Counted from the first letter of the stretch, positions 23,920-34,893 are shown. The stretch is DNA of 64,000 bases from Bagarius yarrelli (GCA_005784505.1 VCAZ01000116.1:705007-769006), one strand, 5' to 3'. Made by a program: numbers and translations. Notes: generated from the sequence alone by a model not told the origin.

Positions 23920-24135
23920 AATAGTTAAGGTGCTGAATTGTTGATTTGAAGACCAGGAAGACCTGGGTTCAAGCCCCACCACCGCCAGTTGTTGATCTGA
24001 AGACCAGGAAAACCGGATTTAAGCCACACCACTGCTAGATGTTGATCTGAAGACCAGGAAAACCGGGATCAAGCCCCACCACCACCAGTTGTTGGGATCT
24101 GAAGTGAAAAAATGTCAAGCCACACCACTGCTTGT
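23920..24135 (+). mobile_element. SINE family B head, amplified B-box modules
   Basis: GTTAAGGTGCTGAATTG head, then three or four tandem modules of the form GTTGATCTGAAGACCAGGAA plus CCGG and AAGCCCCACCACC, spaced by about 50-60 bases. A family A SINE interrupts the array at about 24136. Confidence 0.85.
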
Positions 24136-24280
24136 TGATCATGGTTAGGGTGTTGGACTGCCAACCCAAAGATTGTGGGTCCGATTCCCAGCTCCACCAA
24201 GCCACCGTTGCTGGGCCCCTGGGCAAGGCCCTTAACCCTCAATTGCTCAGTTGTATAAATGAGATAAAATGTCTGGAAAG
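24136..24280 (+). mobile_element. SINE family A inserted in SINE family B
   Basis: CATGGTTAGGGTGTTGGACT, GGGTCCGATTCCCAGCTCCA, GGGCCCCTGGGCAAGGCCCT and CAATTGCTCAGTTGTATAAA. It splits the family B array into 23920-24135 and 24285-24590. Confidence 0.85.
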
Positions 24281-24284
24281 TCGC

Positions 24285-24592
24285 CAAATTGTTGATCTGA
24301 AGACCAGGAAAATCCACTTGGATCAAGACCAGGAAAACCGGGATCAAGCCCCACCACCACCAGTTGTTTATCTCAAGACCAGGAAAACCGGAGTCAAACC
24401 ACACCACCACCAGTTGTTGACCTGAAGGCTAGTTAGACCTGTAGACACCGTCATTGTCAGTCAGCCACTGTTGGGTCCTTGAGCAAGATCCTTAATCCTT
24501 TCTGCTCCAGGGGCGCTGCATTATAGCTCTTACCCCAACTTTCTAAGAATTTCACTGTGCAAACCCGACTTTACAAATGTGAAATGTTCTTC
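24285..24592 (+). mobile_element. SINE family B, more modules plus body and tail
   Basis: Further GATCTGAAGACCAGGAAAAT and GATCAAGCCCCACCACCACC modules, then GTCAGCCACTGTTGGGTCC and CTTTCTGCTCCAGGGGCGCT (body) and AAGAATTTCACTGTGCAAAC (tail). Confidence 0.85.
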
Positions 24593-24599
24593 TAAAGGG

Positions 24600-25350
24600 G
24601 GTTAAAAGCAGTGCTTAGATTGGTGATACCCTGGAGTTAAGCACAGCGATGTAGTTAAATAAAAAAGATTCAAATGCAGTAATATTGAAATAAAGCATAG
24701 ACTCTCATATCTCTCAGGGGGCCGGGAAGGTTTTTAGATCCAGTGTGAACCTGGAGCTGCACTTAGTCATAACTGATCTTCTTTTATGTTATAGGTATAA
24801 TTATTTCTCTCTCTATGAAAGAAAACGAGTGGGTTTCACCTTCTACCCTGACCATTACTGCAGTACAGTGGACACAAATGGGAGTTAAATATACAGTATA
24901 CGTGATCACACACTCGTCCGATTTCATCTGACATTTCCTTCAATGATTATGTAATTCAGGCCTTTATTTTGAAGAGCACTTTTCATCCATTTCCTTTGAG
25001 TTCTTTCTCTCCTGAGCAGCGTCTTTGAATTCAACACGGCTCTCTATTGTGCGCCATAGACTCGTGTTTGCTTTGTTTATCTCATCTGTAAGTGTGCTCT
25101 CATCTACCGATAGCAGATAATACCCATCATTTACGTTTTGTGATAGCGTCTCCTTGACAGGGCTGTAATTTCACAGCTGCCCCCGAAAACCGTCAAAATG
25201 GAGGCAGTTATGAAACACGCTGAGAGAAATGCAGCTCGCGATATGCCTAGTGAAGCTTCGGTACCTTCTAAAAGATCAAGTGACTTGGAAAAGCTGCTGT
25301 CAGAGATAATCTGTAACTTTAATATATAGTTAAATAATATTAGGAATCGA
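24600..25350. other. Unique DNA, candidate conserved block at 24960-25320
   Basis: Non-repetitive. The 24960-25320 part has balanced composition unlike its neighbours and could be a conserved non-coding element. No coding exon was recognised. Confidence 0.3.
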
Positions 25351-25359
25351 GGACTCAGA

Positions 25360-26190
25360 GAAAGACTGAAATGAAAAGAAAGAGAGAGAACGAAAGACAA
25401 ATATAGATTTTGGAAAATAAATGAAAAGAAATGTTATGAAAGTGGAAAATAAACTAAAGAAAGAAAAAGTGAGGGAAAGAAAGAAATATATGAAATGTCG
25501 GGAATGATGCAAACAAAAAAAAAAAAAAAAAAGGAAAAACAAAAATGAAAAAAAGAAAGAAAACAAAATAAAGAAATATGTAAAATAGCAACAAAATTCC
25601 AAAAAATAATAATAATAATAATAAATAAAATAATAATAAATAAAAAAATATAAAAAAGCAATAAAAAATAAGGAATGAAGGAGTGATAAAAGAAAGAAAG
25701 AAAGAAAGAAAGAGAAAAAAAAAGAAAGAAAGAAAGAAAGAAAGAAAGGAAGAAGAAAAAAAGGAAAAAAGAAAAAGGAAGAAAGAAAGAAAGGGAAAGA
25801 AAAAGAAGAACGAAAGAAAAAAAAAAAAAAAAAAAAAGAAGAGGAAAGGCTTAATTGAAGTATATAAAAAAGGGAAGGCAGGCAGGAGCAGGTAGAAGGA
25901 AGGTCTAAGGATAGAAAGAAGAGAGGAGAGAAAGTAAGAAAGAAAAATGAAAAGATGCAAACATTATGAATTGAAGACCAGGAAAAAAAATGTAAAATAC
26001 CAAAAAAAATTAATAATAAAATAATAATAAGAAATAAAATAATATATATATATATATTTTTATGAAAAAAAAGAAAACAAGAAATAAATAAGCAAAGAAG
26101 GAGTGACATAAAGAAAAACTAAAGAAAGAAAATACAAATAAATACAAAAATTTAAGAATGAATAAAAGCAAAAAGACAAAAAAAAATCAA
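25360..26190. repeat. Long purine-rich tract with (GAAA)n and (AAT)n
   Basis: About 830 bases almost free of C and T in long segments: GAAAGAAAGAAAG runs, A runs and AATAATAAT patches. The 259-codon minus-strand Phe/Ser/Leu frame and the Lys/Glu/Arg frame at 25683-25895 are composition artefacts. Confidence 0.95.
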
Positions 26191-26236
26191 AGAGCTTATT
26201 TAATTAATGGTTATGAATAAATGTAAGATATGTTGA

Positions 26237-26440
26237 GGAAGTGGTAGCGCAGTGGTTAAGGTGTTGGACTGCCAATCGGAAAATCAGGTTTCAATTCCCA
26301 GCACCACCAAATTGCCACTGTTGGGCTTCTAAGCAAATTGCTCAGTTGTATAAATGCCCCAATTGCTCAGTTGTATAAATGAGATTAGTGCAAGTCGCAC
26401 TGGATAAGCGCATCTACCAAATGCTGTGAATGTAAATTTA
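26237..26440 (+). mobile_element. SINE family A with internal 27-base duplication
   Basis: GTGGTAGCGCAGTGGTTAAG head, CAATTCCCAGCACCACCAAA B-box, full tail ACTGGATAAGCGCATCTACC. The word AATTGCTCAGTTGTATAAAT occurs twice, spaced 27 bases apart. Confidence 0.92.
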
Positions 26441-27095
26441 AGATATAATTAAGCAAAAGGTTTCTAATATTTCCCAGACGTAAATTTGTCCTAAACTCCC
26501 ACAGATTCCTTTAAAGACAAAAAACAGACACAACACTGAAACACGCGGAGTTCTTAATCACAGCGAGGCCATGTGTTTTTTCTCTTATTAACACGTACAG
26601 GTTCTGTGCAAAGCAAGCCGAGGTGAGAGAAACTGTTAAATAAGGTTGGACTGATGAGCTGTTGATTACAGAGACTTTCCGAATCATTGCTAATTTTCTC
26701 TTTTAGATGGAGAGAGCGAGTGCTTATTCAAACCAGGTCCTGCTAATTACACACCGTCCACAAAATAAAACCTTCCACTGCTACCGAAGGTGAAAGTTAT
26801 TTACTCATTTATTTATATCACAGGGGGACAATACACATTTATCCCAATCAGTTTGGTACAACACACATTTATTAAACGCTGTTAATTGTGACATTAGCCA
26901 CTGGGTTGATTGTTAAAATAAAAAAAAATAACACATTCTAGTACCTTCCGGACCTGCTAATGATACTGGATCACAACACACAGCAAGACACTAAAAATTC
27001 AACAATTCAGTCTACTCTCTTTTACATACACAATACAGTAAAGGTGGGCGGGGCTTTGTGTAATTGGTGGGGGGAAACAACCTGCTCCTCCCTTT
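26441..27095. other. Unique DNA, no gene seen
   Basis: No recognised repeat or coding signal. Confidence 0.4.
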
Positions 27096-27099
27096 TTTT

Positions 27100-27395
27100 T
27101 TTTCAGGGTCAGCCATGATTCTATAGCCCCTGGAGCAGAAAAGATTAAGGGCCTTGTGTAAGGGCCCAACAGTGGGCCCTTTTCAGAACTTTCACTCCTC
27201 TAGTAACTATTGGCTTATTATTTGTCGCATTAAAATTACTGCATAATGAGATTCTTTTCTTTTAGGAAGTAGGAAGGAGAGCAGAGAGTCAGACATGATT
27301 GAAGCTGAAAGAGTTAAGGGCCTTGCTTAAGGGCCCAACATCAGCAGCTGATTAACAATCCAAAGACTTAACCATTTAAGGTACCACTACCCCTT
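27100..27395 (-). mobile_element. SINE family B fragments, minus strand
   Basis: 27105-27185 reads GGGTCAGCCATGATTCTATA, CCCCTGGAGCAGAAAAGATT and AAGGGCCCAACAGTGGG. 27295-27395 holds a second similar piece (GTTAAGGGCCTTGCTTAAGG) reaching a degraded head (CCAAAGACTTAACCATTTAA). The 110 bases between contain tail-like sequence, so two nested or deleted copies are likely. Confidence 0.65.
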
Positions 27396-27479
27396 TTTTA
27401 GCTTCTCTGGTGTATAGATGGCTCATTTATGCTGGAATTATAAAGCTAATTTACTTTATAAGCAAACTTTATTTCAGCT

Positions 27480-28260
27480 CTCCTGAATTCCAGCAACCGT
27501 CTAAAATCAGCAGGCGGTTCATTCCGCTCACTATATTTATTATAATAGCGTTATTTGCATTTTATGCTAAGCAGTAAAGTGAAGCAGTGGAAGTCTAGCC
27601 ATTTTTCTTCAAGGCACTTTAACTCGTACTGCCATGTTCCAGATTCTAATTAACAAGACAAAATGGAGGTAGAGATGGGGGGCTAAAAGCGAGACGGAGA
27701 GAACGAGAGACCGAGGCGGTGAGAGAGAATCAGATCTGTGTAATTACAACCTAATGTGAACCAGTCGACATTGTCTTTATTTCAACAAGTTAATGAGTTT
27801 TGGACAGAGCGCAAAAACAGCTCCATCATAGAAATTGCCTTCGCAGGACTCGTCGGTGCTGATCACGGTCCACGACGGCGATGTCACGGCGCCGAAGGGT
27901 GCAGATCTACCAACATGAATGGAAATGTGGCAGTGTGTGAGTGTAGGACCAGTGGAGAAGTGGCAGAATGCTGTTCGTCACGCCGCGGAAACTTATCCCT
28001 GGATAATAGGCCTCCGGAGGATGTTGATGCGACATGTAAATGAAAGTGGGCTCTCCTGATTATATGGCTGTTAAAGGATGTCAGATGAATACACTTCCAA
28101 GTCGGTGGCTTGTCATGCGATTCCGAGTGCCACTTTTTTGGAATTTAAAAGCTGCCTTTACATTGCACTTTACATATATGCGACATTTTGCGGCGATGGC
28201 AGCGCTTCGACGAATAAACAACAAACATCAGGGTTTTAAATGAACGGGGTGACATATTAG
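27480..28260. other. Unique GC-richer block, candidate conserved non-coding element or exon
   Basis: No repeats. CpG and GC are higher than in the surroundings, particularly 27820-28030, and two open frames overlap end to end (27756-28043, 95 codons; 28040-28243, 67 codons). Neither protein resembles a family I know, and I see no convincing paired splice sites, so I do not call a gene. Confidence 0.35.
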
Positions 28261-29090
28261 AGAACTACTTTGTCACTGTGCTCTAGGTAGAGTTTTGCAA
28301 CCTCAGATGACTTATAACTGACTTTCACTAGCATTCCATAAACCATCTGAGATTTCCTGGAAGGACATTCATTCTTGATTTAAAAATGTCTCCAGATGTA
28401 GAGGACTAGATCTAGACCAGATCTAGGAGTTCTGTAATATTCTTACTGCATCCATATGTACTGCATCCGTACGTACTGTAAATGAATAAGAAATTTAAAC
28501 ACACCACTTTTTTATTCGTGTTTATATCATCATGTGACCTACACCGTCACAACCGAAAGAAGTTCTTCGCCGTTTTCTGCTATGGCAAGTTGTCTTGTCT
28601 GCAAACCCATGAGGTAGAAAACTGTCCCTTGTAATGCGTACCTCCGAACCCACCTGGAAGTAGTACGTCATTCGAGAATTTTTTACCTACTTTTTTTTCA
28701 AATACTATGAATTCAGACATACTACTGCGTTTGACATCTGCATCATTTTTCTTTTTTTTTATTGGATTTTATTAAATATTTGAGAAATTGAGCTCAATAG
28801 AACCACCAAACAAACACAAACAAAAGCCTGTGGAGAAAAGAAGCTGGGGTTGAATTCATGAACATTCTTGAACAGACCACAAATTCTTGCAGCCCATCAA
28901 TGGCAGCTGTGTCAGGGGGTTATAAAGAGTGAAACACCTCCCAGAATTGAGCTCTATAAATTTTTTTAAAATACCTTTAAGAGAACCCAAAAGCAGATCA
29001 CAATCCACAAACTCTAAAAAAGAGACAAACAAAATCGCAACCTACAACTACGGAAAAGCTGAACTGTAGTTCAACGTTAACATAGTTTAG
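28261..29090. other. Mostly unique DNA with old repeat remnants
   Basis: A remnant near 28620-28735 (CACCTGGAAGTAGTACGTCA, CAGACATACTACTGCG) has the style of a dispersed fish repeat. No gene was seen. Confidence 0.35.
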
Positions 29091-29254
29091 AAACTATGAC
29101 ACTTTTGCCTCCTGACCACAAGAGGGAGCGTTCCCCTGAATGTATGTTCAGGACTTTTTTACGACTCTTGCTGTGTGACCCTTCGACTTCGATTGTTGTT
29201 TTTGACTTCGATTCAATTTAATTTAGTTTTTAAAGACTATAGACATTGTCTAAG

Positions 29255-29400
29255 AGCAGATGACCAAGATGGTGGCAACTGTGGCAAAGGAAAAACTCCC
29301 TGAGAGGAAGTAGGAAGAAACCTTGAGAGGAACCAGGAAGAAACCTTGAGAGAAACCAGACTCAAGAGGGAAGCCATCCTCATCTGGGTGACACTGAATG
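29255..29400 (+). repeat. Dispersed repeat F
   Basis: AAGGAAAAACTCCCTGAGAG, GAAGAAACCTTGAGAGGAAC, AGCCATCCTCATCTGGGTGA. I recognise this sequence as common in fish genomes. AGGAAGAAACCTTGAGAG is tandemly doubled here. A reversed piece occurs at 58285-58345. Confidence 0.7.
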
Positions 29401-29602
29401 TTTGTTAATTACAGCTTATGCTAATGGTGATCAAACGTAATGTAAATTGTAGCCTTGGGTCAGAGGTTTGGTTTGCGGTTATTTTACTGCGTACCGACCT
29501 TAGCTTGTTTATCGTATAAACGCTTTTGCCTTTGGATAGTTTTTCTGTTTAATAAACAATTTCTGCATAATGGATTCATCTCAAGATTTTGACTGGATGT
29601 TA

Positions 29603-29787
29603 AATTTACATTTACAGCATTTGGCAGACGTTCTTATCCAGAGCGACTTACATTTATCCCTTTTATACTACTAAGCAATTAAAGGGCCTTGCTAGGGGCC
29701 CAATGGTGGTAGCTTGGTAGAGCTGGGAATCGAGGCCACAACCTTCGGTTTGGTAGTCCAACGCCTTAACCATGAGCCATACCTTTC
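29603..29787 (-). mobile_element. SINE family A, near full length
   Basis: TTTACAGCATTTGGCAGACG, TTATCCAGAGCGACTTACAT, GCTAGGGGCCCAATGGTGG, CCAACGCCTTAACCATGAGC. Confidence 0.93.
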
Positions 29788-30186
29788 TATATCACAGCAT
29801 TTTAGCATTAACTAAACTTTGACAGAGTAGTCAATGCACACACAAGCGTTACTTGACTCTGCGCCGCCCAACCACAAACACAAGTTTTCATGCACCTTTT
29901 TCCTATGTTTGTTAGTCAATTTCCTGAACACGTCCCCCTCATGAACAAATTTTGGTACACAGTAAAATCTCTTCGTTTTATCTCGGATTTGACTGATTTG
30001 CGCATTCATAACAAAGCAAAATTAAAACAGCCATTTTTAGCTTCTTCTAGCCATTCCTATGTAGAAAAATCACTTCCCGCCTTCCAGCTGCATTTTGCGA
30101 CACGGCAAGGATGTCATTTGCAAACAACCTATTCCCCTGCAACAATGCAATCACACAACACTGACAATTTATGGATCCAAATCAGT
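29788..30186. other. Unique DNA, no gene seen
   Basis: A 199-codon open frame spans 29890-30489 but runs on through a (CA)n tract, repeat D and a SINE, so it is not credible as a gene. Confidence 0.5.
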
Positions 30187-30187
30187 C

Positions 30188-30345
30188 TAGCACACACACA
30201 CACACACACACACACAAGTTTTTGGACTCCCAGAACCCAGAGAAAATGTCCAGATATGCAAATTCCATGCTGGACAAAGTTTGAACTCAAACTCCCTCAG
30301 ACGTTTGGGGCAAATTTGCTAACCGTTAAGCCACCATGCCAAAGT
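30188..30345 (-). mobile_element. (CA)n plus repeat D fragment
   Basis: (CA)n at 30190-30216 is followed by AGTTTTTGGACTCCCAGAAC, ATATGCAAATTCCATGCTGG and TTGCTAACCGTTAAGCCACC, the distal part of repeat D. Confidence 0.7.
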
Positions 30346-30403
30346 TTTCTTGATTATTTTTTGTTTGAGTTACTTCCTTACCTTATTTGTTATTCGGATA
30401 AAG

Positions 30404-30512
30404 AAGTGACAGCACAGTGGTTAACTTGTTGGACTAAGGATCATGAGTTTAATTCCCATCACCACCAGACCCCTGTTTATGGCCCTTAACCCTTATTTGC
30501 CCAAATATAAAA
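30404..30512 (+). mobile_element. SINE family A, truncated
   Basis: GTGACAGCACAGTGGTTAAC, GAGTTTAATTCCCATCACCA, GGCCCTTAACCCTTATTTGC. It ends before the tail. Confidence 0.82.
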
Positions 30513-30774
30513 AAAAAAGGTAACACTTAACAATAACTGCATACTATAAATGTTTAGTTAAGCGTTAGTAAATAGTTAAATAATCGTTTATAGAGCATTG
30601 ACACTACATTATTACAGGTTAGAAACCAGATAAATAAAGATAAAAGGTTTTTTTGGATAAAGTACCAGAAATGTAAATATAAGACATAAAACAACATTTT
30701 ACAAATCAGGATTTCCGAAATCCATGTTTTTGGCTTATTTTAGAGTGTTTTTTCAAAAACAATGTTCTGGTCAC

Positions 30775-30960
30775 AACTATGTCCTGTCCTGTCATTGTTC
30801 GATTCCCCTTTTTTTCGGACTGTTTATTCCCTGTTGTTCCTACTTCTATGTGTCAACTGTTTTCCTGCGTTACTGACACTTCATTTCCGCTCCTGTTCCT
30901 TCACATCCTTGTCATTCTTTTGATTAAAGATCTTACTTCTTCTCCTTTATCTTTATTGAA
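30775..30960. repeat. Dispersed repeat E, reversed fragment
   Basis: GTCCTGTCCTGTCATTGTTC and CCGCTCCTGTTCCTTCACAT correspond, reversed, to the AGGACAGGACAGGACAG style of 31640-31800. Confidence 0.5.
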
Positions 30961-31084
30961 CAACACTATGGCCCTGAATAACAAACATTTTTATGACAAC
31001 CTCAATAAAAAGGCAAATTTAAACATCTTGCTTGTCCCCAATAGAGTCATTGTCAAACCATTGATACCGCTAATGATATATTTG

Positions 31085-31420
31085 TAGACCTCCCATCTAA
31101 TTTTCGTCACTTTCCATATCTGATCCTTAAACACTGCAGAAAATACTCCGTTTGATTGGAGATCAGGGTGTAATGACAGTTTAGACTGCTGTTTCCCTGT
31201 GGTTTTGCTATGAATGGGTTATTTAGTGAGAGTTAGCAGCTTGGAAATTCAACAGCTTGTGCATTTCATTACACCGATTAAATCGGGATTTGTATCTGCC
31301 AACATGGCTTCTGCCTTGGACGTTCCCCAATAACTGCAGAGGGGTGAGAGATGAGCTGAATATTTAATCAACTTGGGAATTATGCCTGCTTCTATTCTCT
31401 AGATAAAACACTTTGCTTTC
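31085..31420. other. Unique block, candidate conserved element
   Basis: Non-repetitive, with moderate GC and homeobox-like AATATTTAATCAAC and GATTAAATCG words. No gene was seen. Confidence 0.28.
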
Positions 31421-31426
31421 CAGAAA

Positions 31427-31612
31427 GTGTTTAAAGGGAGGGTTGTGGTAGCTTATTGGTTAGCATGTTTGTTTCCTGGTTTTGCTTTGCACAAACAGAG
31501 TTTAATTGTTCTTTCCATGCTTGGAAGTTTCATCTGGTCTCCTCTATTTCAGGGATGGGGGGGGTGTAGGCGGACTGGTATCTCTAAATTGTCTGTATTG
31601 TGCAAATCGGTG
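31427..31612 (+). mobile_element. Repeat D, diverged copy
   Basis: TTGGTTAGCATGTTTGTTTC, TCATCTGGTCTCCTCTATTT and GGTATCTCTAAATTGTCTGT match the order of repeat D in its plus orientation. Confidence 0.6.
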
Positions 31613-31639
31613 ATTAAGTAAGTGGGAAAACAATCAACT

Positions 31640-31800
31640 GAACAAACAAAACCACTTGAAGACAACAAGGAAACCATCCAATAACAGGACAGGACAGGAC
31701 AGAAGACCTACATGATTAGAACATGACACCAAAACAAAGGAATAACAAAAGCAGTCTTTGACAAACTGAAGTGGTTGCCCTCTGGTGGCCTGACATGGTA
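31640..31800. repeat. Dispersed repeat E fragment
   Basis: CCAATAACAGGACAGGACAG and GGTTGCCCTCTGGTGGCCTG; compare 9240-9480. Confidence 0.5.
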
Positions 31801-32099
31801 TATATGTCTTACAAAATAACTGAATAAATGGATGTTAGAAAATGAGAAGTTGGAAAGTTCTCAATTTCTTTCATTTACTTATATAACAATAGCTATATTT
31901 CATACCAAAATCAGATTGACAAGATTGCTATCGGATTTCACAGCAATTAGCTTCCATTCATGTATCCAGGAATTGCCTTCTTTTTCTACCAAGATGTCCA
32001 ATTGAACAATAAACCTTTTTTTTAAACATAAACAGTTACAGTATAAAATGTTCGTAGACAAATTGGTGCAATTGGTAATTAGCCTGCATAGCTTCAGTG

Positions 32100-32425
32100 A
32101 ACAGACAAACCAGATCCACAAGTACCGCTTGACTTGTCCCACCATCCCCTAGGACACAAGGTAGGTCTGCATCAAGACGTTTCTATGATCTGGCACCAAA
32201 ATAGTGGAATGAACTTCCCATTAATGTCATAACAACAGAGTCACTGGCTGTCTTCAAGAGACAGATAAAGACCAACCTCTTACCTACATACCTACCACTC
32301 GAGAAGTATCTATGATGCTCTTTTAACAGTTTTTGTGGTGAGCTGTTTAATGATGTGACTCGAAGCACTTTTGTACGTCGATCTGGACAAGAACATCTCC
32401 TTAATTCTGTAAATGTTAATGTGAA
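32100..32425 (+). pseudogene. L2-like LINE, 3' end of reverse transcriptase ORF and tail
   Basis: Codons read from 32160 give GRSASRRFYDLAPK, a stop, then WNELP and ESLAVFKRQIKTNLL. WNELP and the FK..IK..L pattern are the usual C-terminal end of L2/CR1-type LINE ORF2 proteins in fish. After the coding end a short 3'UTR runs to GTCGATCTGGACAAGAACAT and CTGTAAATGTTAATG, nearly the tail of SINE family A. It is 5'-truncated, with at least one in-frame stop, so it is inactive. Confidence 0.8.
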
Positions 32426-32429
32426 CCAA

Positions 32430-33915
32430 AAAAATAAAAGAATTCTTGTACCTCCCATATAAAAACCTTTGGCATTGTTCATGAGCTCCAGCTAAACAAC
32501 GAACATTAAAGTTGTAAAGCGTATAAATAGTTTAGATTCAGACCATTTAATGTTCTTCAGAGTGTTTTGACATTCGTCAACTTGTCATATAATGGTTCCA
32601 ACTGAATCGTCAGCGCTCGTGACTGACTCCTGACTCAATTTATTACTCTTTGAGGCTGCATGGCTGAATTTTATGATTAAACCTTCACTCATGCGCTGAA
32701 GAACCAAATGATAGCTTAGATGGTGAAGAAATATAAAGATTCAAAACTGTAAACTAACAATGATCGTTCATATTTTTTAATTAATCCTTATTTAAGCTTA
32801 TATTTACAAAATAATTTACAAAATAATTTTCACAAAATGAAGGCAACAATTCACAAAAATAGCTCTAAGACTATTAGCTAGAGATGAGCAAATCCGTATT
32901 CATCCGGCTTTAAATAACCCAATCTTTTATATGACTCGGAAATCATTGGGTTGAGTTCTAAGTTATTTGGTTAACAATATAGATAAATACATAAATAAAT
33001 AGTTCTTATAGATAGTTGTTAGCTAGTAACCGCAGGAACCTGTATTTGAACGAGTTAAACATAATTGCGAATACTGATTCATCTGAATCACGGGATTTAG
33101 CAACTCCCGGGATTCAGGAAAGGAAGTCAGCATGTGTGACATTCATGAGTCTGAAGGTTCGGTGTATTTTAAGGATTTGTTAAGGACCCTTCAATGGAAG
33201 AACCATGAAAAAAGCAGGCACAATCCCTACTGACTCAAATCAAAAGACTCGTGAGAGTCGGAGTCGTTCAGTTATTTAAAAGGATTCTGATTTCTCATCT
33301 CTGTTATCAGCTGTGCAGGGCTAATTTTTAGTTAAAATATTTTATCAGTAAGGAATTCTTTAGAATAGAATAAAATCTATAATACATTTTAAATAGTGAA
33401 AATAAAACCTATTTTTTTGCCGATCCTTTTTTTGATTCAAAGCTAAAGCATCTTTATTACAAAAACTCAGTCACAGTTTTATTAATTATGTTTGGATTTT
33501 TGCAGTAGTTGATAAAATTTTCACTATAAAAGCAACCGAAACATCTTTTCTTCTGGCCAGTGAATTGAACAAATCAGCCCTGTCTTTGTCTTTGTGTCAT
33601 ATCACAAGCTCATTGCTCATTTTTCTAGAATATATAAAGATGTGATTTTTTTATTATTCTAGCCTCTTCTCCATTTACTCAAGTGAACATCGTATAAGCC
33701 TCCTCGATCAGTGTAATTCAGTCGGGTGAGTCACTCATCATGAGCATGCGTTAAAGAGCATCGGTAACTAGACACGCTTTCAGCTCTTTAAAAGCGTCAA
33801 AATAGAAGATATCGACACAGCCTGTCATCCCAGACTATTTTAAGCAGACCTACTTCTATTTCTTACTGTAACGTAAAGACGTCGCAGCATGGTTCGAACT
33901 ACTACTGTTCTAATG
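32430..33915. other. Unique AT-rich DNA, no gene seen
   Basis: Short repetitions (ACAAAATAATTT near 32805) but no recognised element or gene. Confidence 0.4.
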
Positions 33916-33927
33916 TACATGCTAGTG

Positions 33928-34062
33928 CAGGAGCGGTCCTGGAGGGTCAGGGTGTCCTGCAGAGTTTAACTACAACCCTAATAAAACACACCTGAACCAA
34001 CTAATCAAGATCTTGCTAGGTAGACCCGACCGACCCTCCAGGACCCAGATTGCCCACCCCTG
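33928..34062. mobile_element. hAT-like MITE with 8-bp target duplication
   Basis: Starts CAGGAGCGGTCCTGGAGGGT and ends GACCCTCCAGGACC...CCACCCCTG; the GGTCCTGGAGGGTC parts pair as inverted repeats. The interior has TGCAGAGTTTAACTACAACC and AATAAAACACACCTGAACCA, known to me from fish non-autonomous hAT elements. Flanks TGCTAGTG (33920-33927) and TGCTATAG (34063-34070) agree at 6 of 8 bases, the size expected for hAT. No coding capacity. Confidence 0.85.
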
Positions 34063-34192
34063 TGCTATAGCATGACTAGCTGTTGTAGCATTGGTAAACT
34101 TTAGAGTTTTAGCAATTATCTCAACTCCTAGGCACTTCGGTTTCATCACTCAGTTTTTTTACACTTATATTTACACAATGGCAATTAAAACA

Positions 34193-34197
34193 ATATA

Positions 34198-34247
<50 letters not shown>
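34193..34247. repeat. (AT)n microsatellite
   Basis: AT dinucleotide run interrupted by one TT. Confidence 0.97.
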
Positions 34248-34249
<2 letters not shown>

Positions 34250-34598
34250 CAATTAACTAGGTAAATTTAGTGCAGGTAAAGTATAAATCTCCTTTTCTGT
34301 AATAAGTAACTAAGATCAATGTACTGGTGGTGGACTTGTATGTGAAATTTTTTTAGAGCAACAGTAATATTACTAATACTAATAATAAACAACTACATTT
34401 GTACCGTAACGCGACTGAGACCTATTCAATAAACCAAATTAAAGAGACAAGTTCTATTCTTCTAGAACACTTTATATCATAAAACCGTTTATACCGTAAG
34501 ATAAAAGACTCTGTCACATTTACATTATTAAACAGTAAAATTATGTCCTGGAACAGAAAAACACTTACTGTTAATGACCCTAGTTATATTATACTAGG

Positions 34599-34688
34599 AG
34601 GTGGTAGCTTAGTGGTTAAGGTGTTGGCCTGCTAACCGGAAGGTGGTGGATTTAATTCCTGGTACAACCATTGCTGTTACCACCAAAA
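34599..34688 (+). mobile_element. SINE family A head
   Basis: GGAGGTGGTAGCTTAGTGGT and GGATTTAATTCCTGGTACAA; body and tail absent. Confidence 0.85.
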
Positions 34689-34854
34689 AATGTTTCTGAA
34701 GATAATCACCCATTATACCTTCAATTATCAGTTTAGATCTTTGATCTAAACAGCCAACTATAACTATTTGTATTATTATTTTTTGTTTTAAAATAAACTT
34801 TATTTTTTATATAAGTTATAAGAAAATTCTTTTTTATATGTTACATAGGATATC

Positions 34855-34856
34855 TC

Positions 34857-34892
<36 letters not shown>
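34855..34892. repeat. (AAT)n microsatellite
   Basis: AATAATAAT run of about 11 units. Confidence 0.95.

Positions 34893-34893
<1 letters not shown>

Noticed and set aside
25330..26109. 259-codon minus-strand Phe/Ser/Leu-rich frame
   Set aside because: It is fully explained by the purine-rich simple repeat on the plus strand.
29890..30489. 199-codon plus-strand frame
   Set aside because: It crosses a (CA)n tract, repeat D and a SINE, so it is a chance open frame.
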